Origin: an uncultured Lachnospiraceae bacterium
GTDB lineage: Bacteria; Bacillota_A; Clostridia; Lachnospirales; Lachnospiraceae
Assembly: GCA_905207905.1 (NCBI GenBank)
Contig: CAJLNC010000030.1
Span: 1-27,175 of the forward strand
Direction: 5' to 3'
Length of the DNA stretch: 27,175 nt
Below the pieces are notes generated by a model that ran no database searches, was not told where the DNA came from, and was given only the letters and a program-made list of their open reading frames with translations. This document shows positions 1-8,679 of the stretch, piece by piece (the stretch's first letter is position 1; each line of letters starts with the position of its first letter). The translations under genes were made by a program, and so were the position numbers.

Positions 1-96
1 GAATTATGCCATTTTTCGGAATATGAGCAGACGCAGCAGAAAAATCTGCAGCTTCAGGAAAGTACAGAAAGAGGGAGATTATGGAGAAACATCTGA
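1..96 (+). CDS. Possible 3' end of an upstream gene (partial, unidentified)
   Basis: Frame 1 is open from the first base to a TGA at 94-96 and would encode about 31 residues rich in Gln and Glu. It would overlap the start of the next gene by 16 bp, a common operon arrangement. I do not recognise the peptide, and an open frame this short can arise by chance. It is listed only because nothing else occupies the first 80 bases. Confidence 0.22.
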   Translation, partial: ELCHFSEYEQTQQKNLQLQESTERGRLWRNI

Positions 97-857
97 CAGA
101 AAAGATAAGAAAAGAGCTTCTGGAAATGCAGGACCTTCCTTACCGGGATTTCCACGTAAAGCTGATGCCCACTGTGGATAAGGAAACTGTGATCGGGATA
201 CGGGTTCCGGTTCTGCGAAAATATGCCAGAACACTGGCAAAGGAAGAGGACATCAGCAGTTTTTTTAATGACCTGCCTCATAAGTATTTTGAGGAAAATA
301 ATGTTCATGCTTTTCTGATCCAGCAGATAAAGGATTTTGAAAGGTGCGTGGAGGAAGTTGAAAAATTTCTTCCATATATAAATAACTGGGCTACCTGTGA
401 TATGATGTCTCCTAAGATATTTAAAAAGCATAAAGAGCAGCTTCTGGTATCCGTGCGGCGCTGGATTTCATCGGATGAAACCTATACGGTCCGCTATGGG
501 ATCGGGATGCTGATGCAGCATTTTCTGGATGAACGAAGGGCAGCGGGGGAGGATCAGCAGCAGCAAAAGCAGCTAATTCAGACATTGATTTCCGACATTG
601 CCCACCAGACGCTGACACCGGTTTCCAATTTGATGCTCTATTCCGAACTTTTAGATGAACAGCTGGGCGGCAGTTCCAAGGAGCTCAACATTATTCGGGA
701 CCAGACGGAAAGGCTGAATTTTCTCATTCAGTCTCTGGTAAAGCTCTCGCGCATGGAAAACGGAATGATCAGCGTGAAGCCTGTGAAAAATGCGGTAGGC
801 GAACTTTTGGAGGAGCTGAGTTTCAGGAGCAGGCTGCCAGGAAGAACATCACTCTGA
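81..857 (+). pseudogene. AlkD-like DNA alkylation repair protein (5' part) fused to a histidine kinase dimerisation domain
   Basis: The ATG follows a GAGGGA ribosome site. Residues 1 to about 151 resemble the HEAT-like alkylation-repair family (AlkD type), with phrases such as GIRVPVLRKYAR and NNWATCDMMSPK; that family normally runs past 200 residues. After FLDE (bp about 533) the protein changes abruptly into a Gln-rich linker and a HisKA domain: SDIAHQTLTPVSNLMLYSEL with the phospho-accepting His at residue 175. The frame then slips near bp 800-820 and stops at 857, while the ATPase half continues in another frame. No membrane or sensor segment is present. I read this as a deletion that fused an alkD-like gene to the 3' half of a sensor kinase gene, followed by a frameshift. 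Neither activity is likely to be intact. A sequencing error could explain the frameshift but not the fusion. Confidence 0.75.
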
Positions 858-1219
858 TTACAGAGGAGTGTCCTCTCCTCACAGCAGTGTTTGATCGGAA
901 GTGGACCAGGGAAGCCATTGGGAATCTTGTGGATAATAGTTTGAAATATACCGGTTCAGGTGGAAAAGTGATTCTCTCTGCAAAAAAGTATTCTTTTTTT
1001 GTCCGTATTGACGTGGCGGATACGGGAATCGGGATCCAGCAGGAGGAGTTAAATAAGATTTTTGGGCGGTTTTACCGGAGCCTGGAGGTGCAGGAGGAAA
1101 AGGGGGTGGGAATCGGACTGTATCTGGCCAGGGAGATCATTCGGATCCAGAAGGGGTATATCAAGGCTGCATCGAAAAAGGGAGAGGGGTCGGTGTTTTC
1201 CGTGTATTTGCCCTTATAG
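818..1219 (+). pseudogene. Histidine kinase ATPase domain (HATPase_c), frameshifted 3' part
   Basis: Reading from about 818 in the second frame continues the kinase without interruption: EFQEQAARKNITLITEE, then the N box NLVDNSLKYT, G1 box DTGIGI, F box FGRFYRS and G2 box GVGIGLYLAREI, ending at a normal C-terminus. An ATG at 887 is the first start in this frame, but it has no good ribosome site and would cut off the start of the domain. This is the second half of the broken kinase that begins in the fused gene upstream. Kinases of this type in Bacillota often sit beside MacB/BceAB-like exporters, and one lies at 4.5-7.6 kb. No response regulator is visible in the window. Confidence 0.75.
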
Positions 1220-1327
1220 AGGGAAATGTATCAAAACTGTGATATTACAGAAACCTTTGGGAGATATTTTGGTGTTATAGTAAGCGAACAAGGAAGCATA
1301 CAGAAAATTCAGCAAATAGTATGAATT

Positions 1328-1341
1328 GGAGCGTACGCTCC
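1328..1341. repeat. 14-bp perfect palindrome upstream of the GT-C gene
   Basis: GGAGCGTACGCTCC is perfectly self-complementary. It sits 54 bp before the ATG at 1395 and could be a protein-binding site. It has no loop or T-run, so it is not a terminator. Confidence 0.5.
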
Positions 1342-1394
1342 TTTGTCCTGGGATGGCTTCATCTGCGGACAGAGGAAGACAGGAGGATTATAAG

Positions 1395-3182
1395 ATGAAC
1401 CCAAGGGTAAAGAGATGGCGGGAATTACTATTTTTTGCAGTAATGGGAGGCGTGGGCATATTCCTGATTTGGAAATGCCGGTACGGCTTTGCAAACCGGG
1501 ATGAGGCATTTTATCTGACCGTGCCTTACCGGCTGTGTCAGGGAGACGGGCTGGTGGGACAGGAGTGGCATCTGTCCCAGCTGCCGGGGGTGCTGCTTGT
1601 ACCTTTTGTGGCTGGGTATCTGAAACTGGTGGGGAGTACGGAAGGAATTTTTCTTGCAGCCCGGTATTTTTGTACCGCAATGTGGTGGATCGCAGGCCTG
1701 TATTTCTATTTTTCCCTGAGAAAGTACAGCAAAGTGGGGGCCATGGCGGTCAGTTTGTTTTTTGTATTGTACATTCCCTTTGGAATCATGGCCTTTTCAT
1801 ATAATTCCATGGGAATCCTCACCCTTCTTCTTTCTCTGATTCTGTTTTTAAAGGGGACAGAGAGGCAGAACTTTTTGGAAAAAGAGGGAACTTTTGTTGG
1901 CAGAATGGGGACATCGGCCAGGGGAGCCTTTCTTCTTTCCGGTCTGTTCTTTTCCTGGTCTGTGCTGTGCTGCCCCTATCTGGCAGTGGGATATGTTCTA
2001 TATCTTCTGTGGGCGCTGCAGCCTGTTTTTGAGGCAGAGAGAAAGCAGAAGCGCAGGGAGGCAGCCTTGTTTTTTACTCTGGGGGCGGCGGGATCCGGAG
2101 CCTTGTTTTTGGTATTTTTGCTCTCCAGAAATTCCTGGAAGGAGATTTTGGCAGCGATTCCCTGGATGCTACAGGATCCGGAGCATGGCGCTGTCTCCCT
2201 GACGGCAGGGTTAAGCCGGTATTTCACCCAGATTTTCCACAGCACCAAGGCAGCTCCTTTGATCTGCACAAGTTTCGGAATACTGGCAGTTTTCCTGGGG
2301 GCGCTTCCTCTTTTAGAGCGGGGAAGGGAACCATATAGAGGAATCCGACAGTGCTGCCTGTTGGCAGCCTGCGGACTTACTCTCTGGTATCTGGCCTCAG
2401 TGCTGCTGGAGAAGCCCCGCCTGAATTACCTGATGTTTCCTGTAAATCTTTTGGGACTACTCTGTCTTTTAATAGAAGCAACGCCGAAAAAGCGGATGTT
2501 TTTTCGTATTTTCTATCTTCCGGGAATGTTTTATTCCTTGTGCATTAGTTTTGCCTCCAACCAGAAATTTTACGCCATCGCTTCTGCTTCTACAGTGGCT
2601 TTGGCAGGAAGTGTGATGATCATTGGGGAAGAAGTACGGGAGCTTCGAAGGCTCCAGTCAGTTTTGGCCGTTGAGGGCGCGGGGAAAAGGACGGTGGGCT
2701 CTGCAGCTTTGTTTCTTATTGGCTTTTGCTTTCTTTTTCAGGTCGGAGCGGAAGGTTATCTGCGTTACCATACCGTTTTCTGGGAGCCGTCCATGAAGGA
2801 GCAGAACTGTCTGATCCAGGAGGGGCCGGAGGCGGGGATTCTGGCCAGTCAGGAGAAGAAAGACAGTTACCAGAGCATGATGGAGGATACCAGAACAGTA
2901 TGGGAAGAGGCAGAGGGGAAGCCTGTTTTGTACCTGTCCAAACTTACCTGGCTGTATTTTTTCGGAGCTACGGAGTGCGCCTCTTACTCTGCCTGGACTT
3001 CCGGCGTGAATCAGCTGACTATGGAGCGGCTGGAAGCGTATTACCACCAAAATCCAGAGAAACTTCCGGTATGCGTCTATGCAGAGGCCCAGTATGAGAA
3101 GGAAGCGGACTGGTTCTGTGCAAACTACGGATATGAGAAAGAACAAACTCCCCTGGGGGGATGGAAATTGAAGCATCCCTAA
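1395..3182 (+). CDS. Multi-pass membrane glycosyltransferase, GT-C / PMT-like
   Basis: A 595-residue integral membrane protein. I chose ATG 1395 because a strong AGGAGG lies at 1381-1386; the frame is open further up to a TTG at 1326, but without a ribosome site. A first membrane helix (residues about 11-27) is followed by an outside loop carrying NRDEAFYL (Asp36, Glu37). This matches the acidic loop motif of GT-C enzymes that take sugars from polyprenyl-phosphate donors (PMT/ArnT families). About ten further hydrophobic helices follow, then a soluble C-terminal part of about 130 residues. The next gene is a GtrB-like enzyme that would make the lipid-linked sugar, so the pair probably glycosylates a cell-wall polymer or surface protein. 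The exact sugar and acceptor cannot be told from sequence. Family-level confidence is good; function is inferred. Confidence 0.75.
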   Translation: MNPRVKRWRELLFFAVMGGVGIFLIWKCRYGFANRDEAFYLTVPYRLCQGDGLVGQEWHLSQLPGVLLVPFVAGYLKLVGSTEGIFLAARYFCTAMWWIAGLYFYFSLRKYSKVGAMAVSLFFVLYIPFGIMAFSYNSMGILTLLLSLILFLKGTERQNFLEKEGTFVGRMGTSARGAFLLSGLFFSWSVLCCPYLAVGYVLYLLWALQPVFEAERKQKRREAALFFTLGAAGSGALFLVFLLSRNSWKEILAAIPWMLQDPEHGAVSLTAGLSRYFTQIFHSTKAAPLICTSFGILAVFLGALPLLERGREPYRGIRQCCLLAACGLTLWYLASVLLEKPRLNYLMFPVNLLGLLCLLIEATPKKRMFFRIFYLPGMFYSLCISFASNQKFYAIASASTVALAGSVMIIGEEVRELRRLQSVLAVEGAGKRTVGSAALFLIGFCFLFQVGAEGYLRYHTVFWEPSMKEQNCLIQEGPEAGILASQEKKDSYQSMMEDTRTVWEEAEGKPVLYLSKLTWLYFFGATECASYSAWTSGVNQLTMERLEAYYHQNPEKLPVCVYAEAQYEKEADWFCANYGYEKEQTPLGGWKLKHP

Positions 3183-3203
3183 AGCAGTCAGGATAAGTAT
3201 TAG

Positions 3204-3221
3204 CTTCCTGGCGGCAGGAAG
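3204..3221 (+). repeat. Short hairpin after the GT-C gene
   Basis: CTTCCTG and CAGGAAG flank a GCGG loop, giving a perfect 7-bp stem 22 bp after the stop codon at 3182. No T-run follows, so it is not a clear terminator. It may be an mRNA-processing or stabilising structure between the two glycosyltransferase genes. Confidence 0.35.
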
Positions 3222-3369
3222 AAATGGCCAGGCCGCTTTGCGAAGGAGCATAGACCGGAGCGGAGGTGTGGGGAAGCAGCCAGGCCGTCTGATTTTCCGG
3301 GAGGAGACAGAAGTTTAGATAAAGACCATGAGGGAGAGTTTGGGATAAAGATAAAAAGGGGGAAATTAC

Positions 3370-4335
3370 ATGAAGCCAGTGTTATATATGATCATTCCCT
3401 GCTATAATGAAGAAAAGGTATTGCCGGTAACGGCTCCTCTGTTTCTTCAGGAGCTGCATCATCTGATACGGGAAGAAAAGATTGGAGAGGACAGCCGCAT
3501 CCTGTTTGTTAACGATGGCTCTCAGGATGGAACCTGGGGCTTGATTGAGCAGATGACAGAGAGGGAACCTAGCATTTTGGGCCTGGATCTGAGTCGGAAC
3601 CGGGGACATCAGAATGCAGTATTTGCCGGTCTGATGGAGGCAAGGGAACAGTGTGACATTACCATCACCATTGACTGTGACGGGCAGGATGATATTCAGG
3701 CTATGGAAGCCATGGTGGATGCTTATGGAAAAGGCAGTGAGATTGTTTATGGGGTGCGCAGCAGCCGGGAGACAGACACGGCCTTTAAGCGGGGAACTGC
3801 TCAGGCGTATTACCGTTTTTTGCATTTCCTGGGGGCAGAGGTGGTGTACAACCACGCAGACTACCGTCTTGCCTCCTCCAAGGTGCTTCGGGAGCTGGCA
3901 GGCTACAGGGAGGTAAATCTGTTTTTGCGGGGAATGTTTCCGCTGGTGGGTTTTCCCAGCAGCAGTGTTTATTACAGCCGTAAAGAGCGGATGGGAGGAA
4001 AAAGCCATTACCCTCTGAAAAAGATGGTGGCTCTTGCAGTAGACGGGATCACCAGCCTGTCGGTGAAGCCTCTGCGTTTGATTTTTGCCCTGGGAATGGC
4101 GTCAGTGCTCCTTAGCCTGGCAGGAATTTGCTGGGCCATTGGTGCTCACCTGGCAGGCATAACGGTATCCGGCTGGAGCAGTATGGTGTGCATTCTCTGT
4201 TTGATGGGCGGGATTCAGCTTCTAGGCATGGGAATTATAGGGGAATATATTGGAAAGATTTATATGGAAACAAAAGGAAGACCCCGGTATATCGTAAACC
4301 GCAGAAGCGGAAATTGGAAAGCTGTAGAATCGTAG
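3370..4335 (+). CDS. GT2 family polyprenyl-phosphate glycosyltransferase (GtrB/DPM1-like)
   Basis: A 321-residue protein preceded by GGGGGAAA. The N-terminal GT-A domain has IIPCYNEEKVLP (nucleotide-sugar entry, residues 8-19), FVNDGSQDGT (46-55), LSRNRGHQNAVFAGL and the metal-binding acidic motif IDCDGQDD (101-108). GGKSHYPLKKM is the usual signature before the membrane part. Two C-terminal helices (about 230-258 and 267-290) end in GEYIGKIYMETKGRPRYI, typical of GtrB-like enzymes. Such enzymes move a sugar from UDP or GDP onto undecaprenyl phosphate at the inner membrane face. It probably supplies the GT-C enzyme encoded just upstream. No flippase gene is visible nearby. The sugar is unknown. 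Confidence 0.88.
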   Translation: MKPVLYMIIPCYNEEKVLPVTAPLFLQELHHLIREEKIGEDSRILFVNDGSQDGTWGLIEQMTEREPSILGLDLSRNRGHQNAVFAGLMEAREQCDITITIDCDGQDDIQAMEAMVDAYGKGSEIVYGVRSSRETDTAFKRGTAQAYYRFLHFLGAEVVYNHADYRLASSKVLRELAGYREVNLFLRGMFPLVGFPSSSVYYSRKERMGGKSHYPLKKMVALAVDGITSLSVKPLRLIFALGMASVLLSLAGICWAIGAHLAGITVSGWSSMVCILCLMGGIQLLGMGIIGEYIGKIYMETKGRPRYIVNRRSGNWKAVES

Positions 4336-4405
4336 AAGCGTCAGAAGCGTAGAAACAGAAAGAGAAAGGTGAAAACAGCGTCAATGGGCAGGAGGCGTCC
4401 TTTTG

Positions 4406-4499
4406 TGTACACGGATGCTATGCAGAGAGAAACGTTGGGCCAGAAAAAGGAAACTTTAGCATCCGTGTACAGAGGGCAACACGTCCCAAGTACACGGAT
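4406..4499. repeat. Intergenic inverted repeat, family 1 (element A)
   Basis: A perfect 15-bp inverted repeat: TGTACACGGATGCTA at 4406-4420 and its complement at 4457-4471, with 36 bp between. The right arm runs on into AGAGGGCAACACG, and a further partial inverted copy, GTACACGGAT, lies at 4490-4499. The segment GCATCCGTGTACA plus AGGGCAACACG recurs near-identically at 22358-22384, so this is a dispersed element rather than a local accident. It fills most of the gap before the ABC exporter genes. No transposase is linked. Function is unknown; a MITE-like or REP-like origin is possible. Confidence 0.7.
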
Positions 4500-4529
4500 A
4501 TTAGAAATAGAGGAGAAAAAAGCAGGGAA

Positions 4530-5201
4530 ATGAAGATCGTAGAGGCTGTGAATTTAAAAAAACGGTATGGAAATGGGGAGGCTGCCGTGCAGGCCCTGGA
4601 TGGAGTGAGCCTCCAGGCAAACAGAGGGGAATTTATTGCCGTAGTGGGAACCTCGGGCAGCGGGAAATCTACGCTGCTTCATATGCTGGGGGGACTGGAT
4701 GTTCCGGATTCCGGTCAGGTATGGATTGATGGACAGGAGCTTGGAACCATGAATCAGGAGACGCTTACCATCTTTCGCAGAAGAAATATCGGTTTTGTAT
4801 TTCAGCAGTATAATCTGGTTCCCATGCTGAATGTACAGCAAAATATCCTGCTTCCCATGAAACTGGACGGAAGAAAACCGGATCCTGCGTATCTGGAGGA
4901 GATCATTGGGGTATTGAAGCTGGAGGATAAATTAAAAAGCCGCCCCGGAACACTTTCCGGCGGACAACAGCAGCGGGTAGCCATTGCCAGGGCTTTGATT
5001 ACCCGACCGGCGGTGCTTTTGGCAGATGAGCCTACCGGAAATCTGGATTCAAAAACCAGCCAGGATGTGCTGGGACTTTTGAAGGTTACAGGGGATCGGC
5101 TTTCCCAGACTATGATTATGATTACTCATAATGAGGAGATCGCACAGCTGGCAGATCGGATCCTCCATCTGGAGGACGGGCGCCTGGTGGAGGAAGGATG
5201 A
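4530..5201 (+). CDS. ABC transporter ATP-binding protein, MacB/LolD/BceA type
   Basis: A 223-residue ATPase that powers the permease encoded next. All ABC motifs are intact: Walker [10 protein letters not shown] (residues 40-48), Q-loop in [10 protein letters not shown], signature LSGGQQQR, Walker [10 protein letters not shown] and the H-loop MITHN. The NLDSKTS stretch after Walker B and the overall length are typical of the MacB/LolD/BceA exporter branch. The stop codon overlaps the start of the permease (ATGA at 5198-5201), so the two are translationally coupled. Partners of this class export peptides or lipoproteins, or sense and resist cell-wall antibiotics. Substrate is unknown. The broken sensor kinase at 0.5-1.2 kb may once have controlled it (inference from family context only). 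Confidence 0.92.
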   Translation: MKIVEAVNLKKRYGNGEAAVQALDGVSLQANRGEFIAVVGTSGSGKSTLLHMLGGLDVPDSGQVWIDGQELGTMNQETLTIFRRRNIGFVFQQYNLVPMLNVQQNILLPMKLDGRKPDPAYLEEIIGVLKLEDKLKSRPGTLSGGQQQRVAIARALITRPAVLLADEPTGNLDSKTSQDVLGLLKVTGDRLSQTMIMITHNEEIAQLADRILHLEDGRLVEEG

Positions 5202-7621
5202 AAAGAGTAGAGAACAGAGAAGCCCTCTGGATGCTTACCAGAGGGTTTATGGAAATCAACTGGGGAAGGAATCGAATCGCAGTGCTGGCGATTTTGCTTA
5301 CCTGTCTTTTATTCACCAGTCTTTTTGCAGGGACTGCCTCCATGTTTTTTTCACGGATTGAGGGAGAGAAACGCCAATATCAGACCTATTCCTGCGCCAC
5401 TGCCAGATTCACGGATTGGCAGCAGGCAGATTTAGCAGCTCAAGTGATAGAAGACTGTTCTTTTATTGAAAAGTGGGGGAGCGGGTTCTCGGTGGGGCAG
5501 GCGGCGGCCTTCTGGATGCATTCCCGTCTGGAGGTAATGTGTGGGGATGAGGAGCTGGCGGAAAATTACGGCAGCCTTCCCACGACAGGACGGATGCCGG
5601 AAAAGCCCGGGGAGATCGCCTTAAGTACGAAGACCCTTTGGGAACTGGGGATTTCTCCAGAATTGTCTGCGCAGGTTACCCTGAGGCTGGCAGGCCAGGA
5701 GGAAACCTTTCTTGTCTGCGGCTACTGGACAGGGGAGACGGAGGATTTGGTTCAGCGGGGCTGGATCTGCAGAGAGGATGCCATAAGGCTGCTCTTGCAG
5801 GAAGAGGAAGTTTCTATGGCGGTATGGTATGACGTTCCACTGGCTTCGCTTTACCGGACAGAGCTTTTGAATGAGCGCCTGGCCTCTGCAGGACTGCCTC
5901 AGGCTTTTGTGGTGAACTATGCCTATGATCAGATATTTGGAGAGGGAGGAATCTCGCTTTCAGCGTTATCATTGATTACCCTTTTGATTATGCTTTCCGG
6001 TTATCTGATTATTTACAATATTTTTGATATCTCAGCAAGAAAGGATCTCTACATCTATGGCCTTTTGAAAAATGTGGGAACTACCGGGCGCCAGCTTCGA
6101 CAGATTATGCGCCGGCAGGTGCTGTTTTTGTGCCTTATGGGATTACCGGGAGGATTGGGCCTTGGATATTGGGCGGGAATATGGATGGTTCCTTTTCTGA
6201 CAGCAGATCTGGATGTAAGCGGACAGACTTCAAGAGTGGTGGAGGGGGCGGCGCTTCCGGTGCTTCTTTTTTCTGCCCTTTTTACCGTGATTACGGTGTA
6301 CCTTTCCAGCCGCAGTGCTTACCGGAGAGCAGAAAAAATGCGGCCTGCGGAGGCTATGAAGCGATGGGAGGATGGAAAGCTGCGAAGTTTTAAAACCGGA
6401 TTTTTAGTAGTCTGCTCAGTGGCTCTTGGACTGATCACCGTAAACGGTGCAGTGATTATGGCTCTGGGATACGATCTGGAGGAGTACAGAAGTATTTATC
6501 TGGCATCCGATTTTCAACTGGACGGATTTTCAGAGCTTTCCAACTATGCGGATCTTGCCCCCATTACCTGGGAAGTCAAGGACTGCCTGAATATTTGTCC
6601 CTACAGCGAGAACCCAGGGTATATATATTATGCCCAGGTGGAGAGTAAGCTGGGTCTGGCCCAGATAGAGGCCTGGGAGGAGATTGTGGCGATCAATGAG
6701 AGTGAATGGGGAAAGTACTGGAGCGACAGATGGGAAGCGGTGAAAGAAAACGGCAGGCTTCCGGTAGCGTATATGGGAATCAACCGGGCTGCTTTTGAGA
6801 AGCTGGAGTGGGTGGGAGAACCCTGTTCCTGGGAATTGTTTTCCACCGGAGAGTATGCACTGGTTAATTATCCCGGTTACATTCGTATGGCTGGAAATAA
6901 ATTTCATTTTCCCAGGGGGGAGAGTGTGTCTTTGGAATTAAAGCGGAATACAAAAAGCTATCAGATTCCGGGAGAGGCTGCCCTGCCTTACTCCATGGAT
7001 TACCAATATACAAATCTTATCGGAATCCAGGTGCTGGTTCCGGAGATGGAATTTATTCAGCAGACAGGAATTACAGACGCCATGGCTGCAGCTTTGGATG
7101 CAAAGGAAGGGCAGGAGCAGGCGCTGGAAGAATATCTGACCTGGCTGACGGAGACAGAGCCTGAGCTAAACCTTTCTTCTGTCCTGGCGCTTGAGAAGAA
7201 TTTTCGCCAGTATACGGGAAAATATTATCAGATCGGAGGCTATCTGGCTTTGGTGCTGGGCTTTATCGGGCTGATGAATTTTTCTAACACCATTGCCGCT
7301 TTTGTGGTGAGCCATCGCAGACAGCTGGCAGTGTTGGAGGCTGTGGGTATGACCAGGCGCCAGCTGTTTATAAGTCTCATGGGAAGGGGCTGTTTGCAGC
7401 TGTTGGCAGGTTTTCTTTTATCCGCAGTTTTTACCAGCGTGTATGCAGTTCCTCTTCTGAAACGTACACTGGGAAACGCTTTCTTTTTTCATGGGCAGGC
7501 GCTTCTCTGGCCCAGTGTCCTGATGCTGTTTTTCCTGGGAGCAGTTACTTCCCTGATTTCCTGGCATTATGTGAGAACGCTGAGAAAAAGCAGCGTGGCA
7601 GCGCGGATCCGGCAGGAGTAG
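5198..7621 (+). CDS. FtsX/MacB-type ABC transporter permease
   Basis: An 807-residue permease with the duplicated FtsX layout. An N-terminal helix (about 27-48) is followed by an outside domain (about 55-245), a first three-helix FtsX unit (about 250-370), another helix (about 397-422), a large outside domain (about 425-670) and a second FtsX unit (about 676-800). The cytosolic loop VSHRRQLAVLEAVGMTRRQL is the usual coupling signature, repeated more weakly as YIYGLLKNVGTTGRQLRQI in the first unit. Two outside domains of about 200 residues each are characteristic of Bacillota export or bacitracin-type resistance permeases. The start overlaps the ATPase stop by 4 bp. Transcription probably ends at the hairpin at 7652-7700. 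The substrate cannot be inferred. Confidence 0.9.
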   Translation: MKRVENREALWMLTRGFMEINWGRNRIAVLAILLTCLLFTSLFAGTASMFFSRIEGEKRQYQTYSCATARFTDWQQADLAAQVIEDCSFIEKWGSGFSVGQAAAFWMHSRLEVMCGDEELAENYGSLPTTGRMPEKPGEIALSTKTLWELGISPELSAQVTLRLAGQEETFLVCGYWTGETEDLVQRGWICREDAIRLLLQEEEVSMAVWYDVPLASLYRTELLNERLASAGLPQAFVVNYAYDQIFGEGGISLSALSLITLLIMLSGYLIIYNIFDISARKDLYIYGLLKNVGTTGRQLRQIMRRQVLFLCLMGLPGGLGLGYWAGIWMVPFLTADLDVSGQTSRVVEGAALPVLLFSALFTVITVYLSSRSAYRRAEKMRPAEAMKRWEDGKLRSFKTGFLVVCSVALGLITVNGAVIMALGYDLEEYRSIYLASDFQLDGFSELSNYADLAPITWEVKDCLNICPYSENPGYIYYAQVESKLGLAQIEAWEEIVAINESEWGKYWSDRWEAVKENGRLPVAYMGINRAAFEKLEWVGEPCSWELFSTGEYALVNYPGYIRMAGNKFHFPRGESVSLELKRNTKSYQIPGEAALPYSMDYQYTNLIGIQVLVPEMEFIQQTGITDAMAAALDAKEGQEQALEEYLTWLTETEPELNLSSVLALEKNFRQYTGKYYQIGGYLALVLGFIGLMNFSNTIAAFVVSHRRQLAVLEAVGMTRRQLFISLMGRGCLQLLAGFLLSAVFTSVYAVPLLKRTLGNAFFFHGQALLWPSVLMLFFLGAVTSLISWHYVRTLRKSSVAARIRQE

Positions 7622-7651
7622 GAAGTAGGTTCTTATGATAGGAAATGAAGA

Positions 7652-7700
7652 AAGAGGCAGACCAGGCGCAGTTACGCCTGGTCTGCCTCTTGAATTTTTT
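7652..7700. terminator. Bidirectional terminator shared by converging genes
   Basis: Perfect 17-bp arms at 7652-7668 and 7675-7691 around a 6-base loop, followed on the + strand by GAATTTTTTT. It lies 31 bp after the permease stop. On the other strand the arms encode the last residues of the P-loop gene (EADQA) and its TAA lies exactly in the loop. T-richness on the minus side is weaker (TCTTTCTTC). Confidence 0.88.
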
Positions 7701-8298
7701 TGAACAGATCAGAAAAATCCACCTTGGAAAAGTCGGTGACATCTACAGAGATGGTATGGCCAAGCCGGATATCATAGATTTTCCGGTCAATATCGGCGCG
7801 GAATTCCTCGTAAGAAAGCACTGCGTCCGGAATCAGATCCTGAGGAGAAACCGTATTCTCAATATGATACGTATTGGTTAGGTGGCCGGGATGTCTTGGG
7901 GTATCCTGGGATTTGTCCCGGTTCCGTCCCCGCTCATAGATGGTGCGCCAGTCTCCGTGAAGAAGAATAGTGATGGCGTGATAATGGTACTGGGTCACAA
8001 GATCTGTGAGGGCATCCTTGTGGCGGTGGTTAAAGGGGTATTCGATGAGAATCGTTTTTCCCTCCCACATCATTTTCTGAAGGGAGAGATAAAATTCCTC
8101 CAGGCTGAACCGATTCAGCCTGTCTTTTTGCTGTTTATTGTCAAATCCGAACCGATCCCATTCCATTTCCTTCAGCTTATCATAGGAGAGCACATACAGA
8201 TCCTGGATTTCGTTACAGATTTTTTTGGCAGCATAGCTTTTTCCTGTTCCTGGTCCTCCGGTTACAATGATAAGGGTATTTTTATGTTGTAATTTCAT
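7672..8298 (-). CDS. P-loop NTPase / AAA_33 (zeta-toxin-like) kinase family protein
   Basis: A 208-residue soluble protein with an N-terminal Walker A, TGGPGTGKS (residues 13-21). Aspartates follow in LYVLSYDKLKE, and ILIEYPFNHRHKDAL reads like the Walker B/lid region of small-molecule kinases. A GGAGG ribosome site precedes ATG 8298. The fold family includes polynucleotide kinases, zeta toxins and small sugar or antibiotic kinases, so the substrate cannot be named. It stands alone, converging on the ABC exporter, with its stop codon inside the loop of the shared terminator. No small antitoxin-like gene is adjacent, which argues against a toxin-antitoxin pair. Confidence 0.75.
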   Translation of the reverse strand: MKLQHKNTLIIVTGGPGTGKSYAAKKICNEIQDLYVLSYDKLKEMEWDRFGFDNKQQKDRLNRFSLEEFYLSLQKMMWEGKTILIEYPFNHRHKDALTDLVTQYHYHAITILLHGDWRTIYERGRNRDKSQDTPRHPGHLTNTYHIENTVSPQDLIPDAVLSYEEFRADIDRKIYDIRLGHTISVDVTDFSKVDFSDLFKKIQEADQA

Positions 8299-8340
8299 AA
8301 AAGAGATCCTCCTTCTATGGAATGTAGAAGCATTTATTTT

Positions 8341-8372
8341 TTATTTCATAGGAATTCTTTCCTATGAAATAA
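8341..8372. repeat. Hairpin/operator-like inverted repeat in the leader of the P-loop gene
   Basis: TTATTTCATAGGA (8341-8353) and its exact complement (8360-8372) surround 6 bases; GCATTT outside the arms extends the symmetry with a small insertion. It lies about 45 bp upstream of the minus-strand start at 8298. No T-run follows on either strand, so an operator or 5'-leader structure is likelier than a terminator. The rest of the 8299-8679 gap is AT-rich and holds the promoter at 8575-8603. Confidence 0.5.
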
Positions 8373-8574
8373 AAATGCTCCCAAGAATCGCACTGAGGCA
8401 GACAGGGACGATGTTGCCAAAGCGACCTGCCGCAGATGTTGGTTTCAGTATAAAATAGTTTTTCGGGAAAAGCAATTCTTTTCCTGCTTAAATTTTGAAA
8501 ACTTTCGATTAGTTTCTAAAAATCGTGAAAAACGCTGAAAATCACTTTCAAATGAAGAAAATCCTTTTGAATAA

Positions 8575-8603
8575 TTGTTTTAAACGAAAAATCATGATAT
8601 TAT
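8575..8603 (+). promoter_or_regulatory. Promoter of the first DeoR-family regulator, with candidate operator
   Basis: TTGTTT (8575-8580), a 17-bp spacer and TATTAT (8598-8603) form a good sigma-A promoter 76 bp before ATG 8680. The spacer holds AAACGAAAA (8582-8590), the same 9-mer found twice at the importer promoter, suggesting autoregulation. Confidence 0.65.
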
Positions 8604-8679
8604 TAAAAAAAAGAAGGTTTCCCACTGGAAAAAATGCCGGAAACAGGAAATACCAAAAAAGCGAAAGGAGAGGAGCGAT

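Noticed and set aside
1326..1394. TTG start extending the GT-C protein by 23 residues
   Set aside because: No ribosome site, and it would include the 14-bp palindrome; ATG 1395 has a strong AGGAGG.
7672..8298. Toxin of a toxin-antitoxin pair (zeta-like fold)
   Set aside because: No small partner gene is adjacent; the Walker motif alone fits many kinases.
8524..8545. Catabolite-repression (cre) site around GTGAAAAACGCTGAAAATC
   Set aside because: The spacing is one base too long for the cre consensus and the symmetry is poor.
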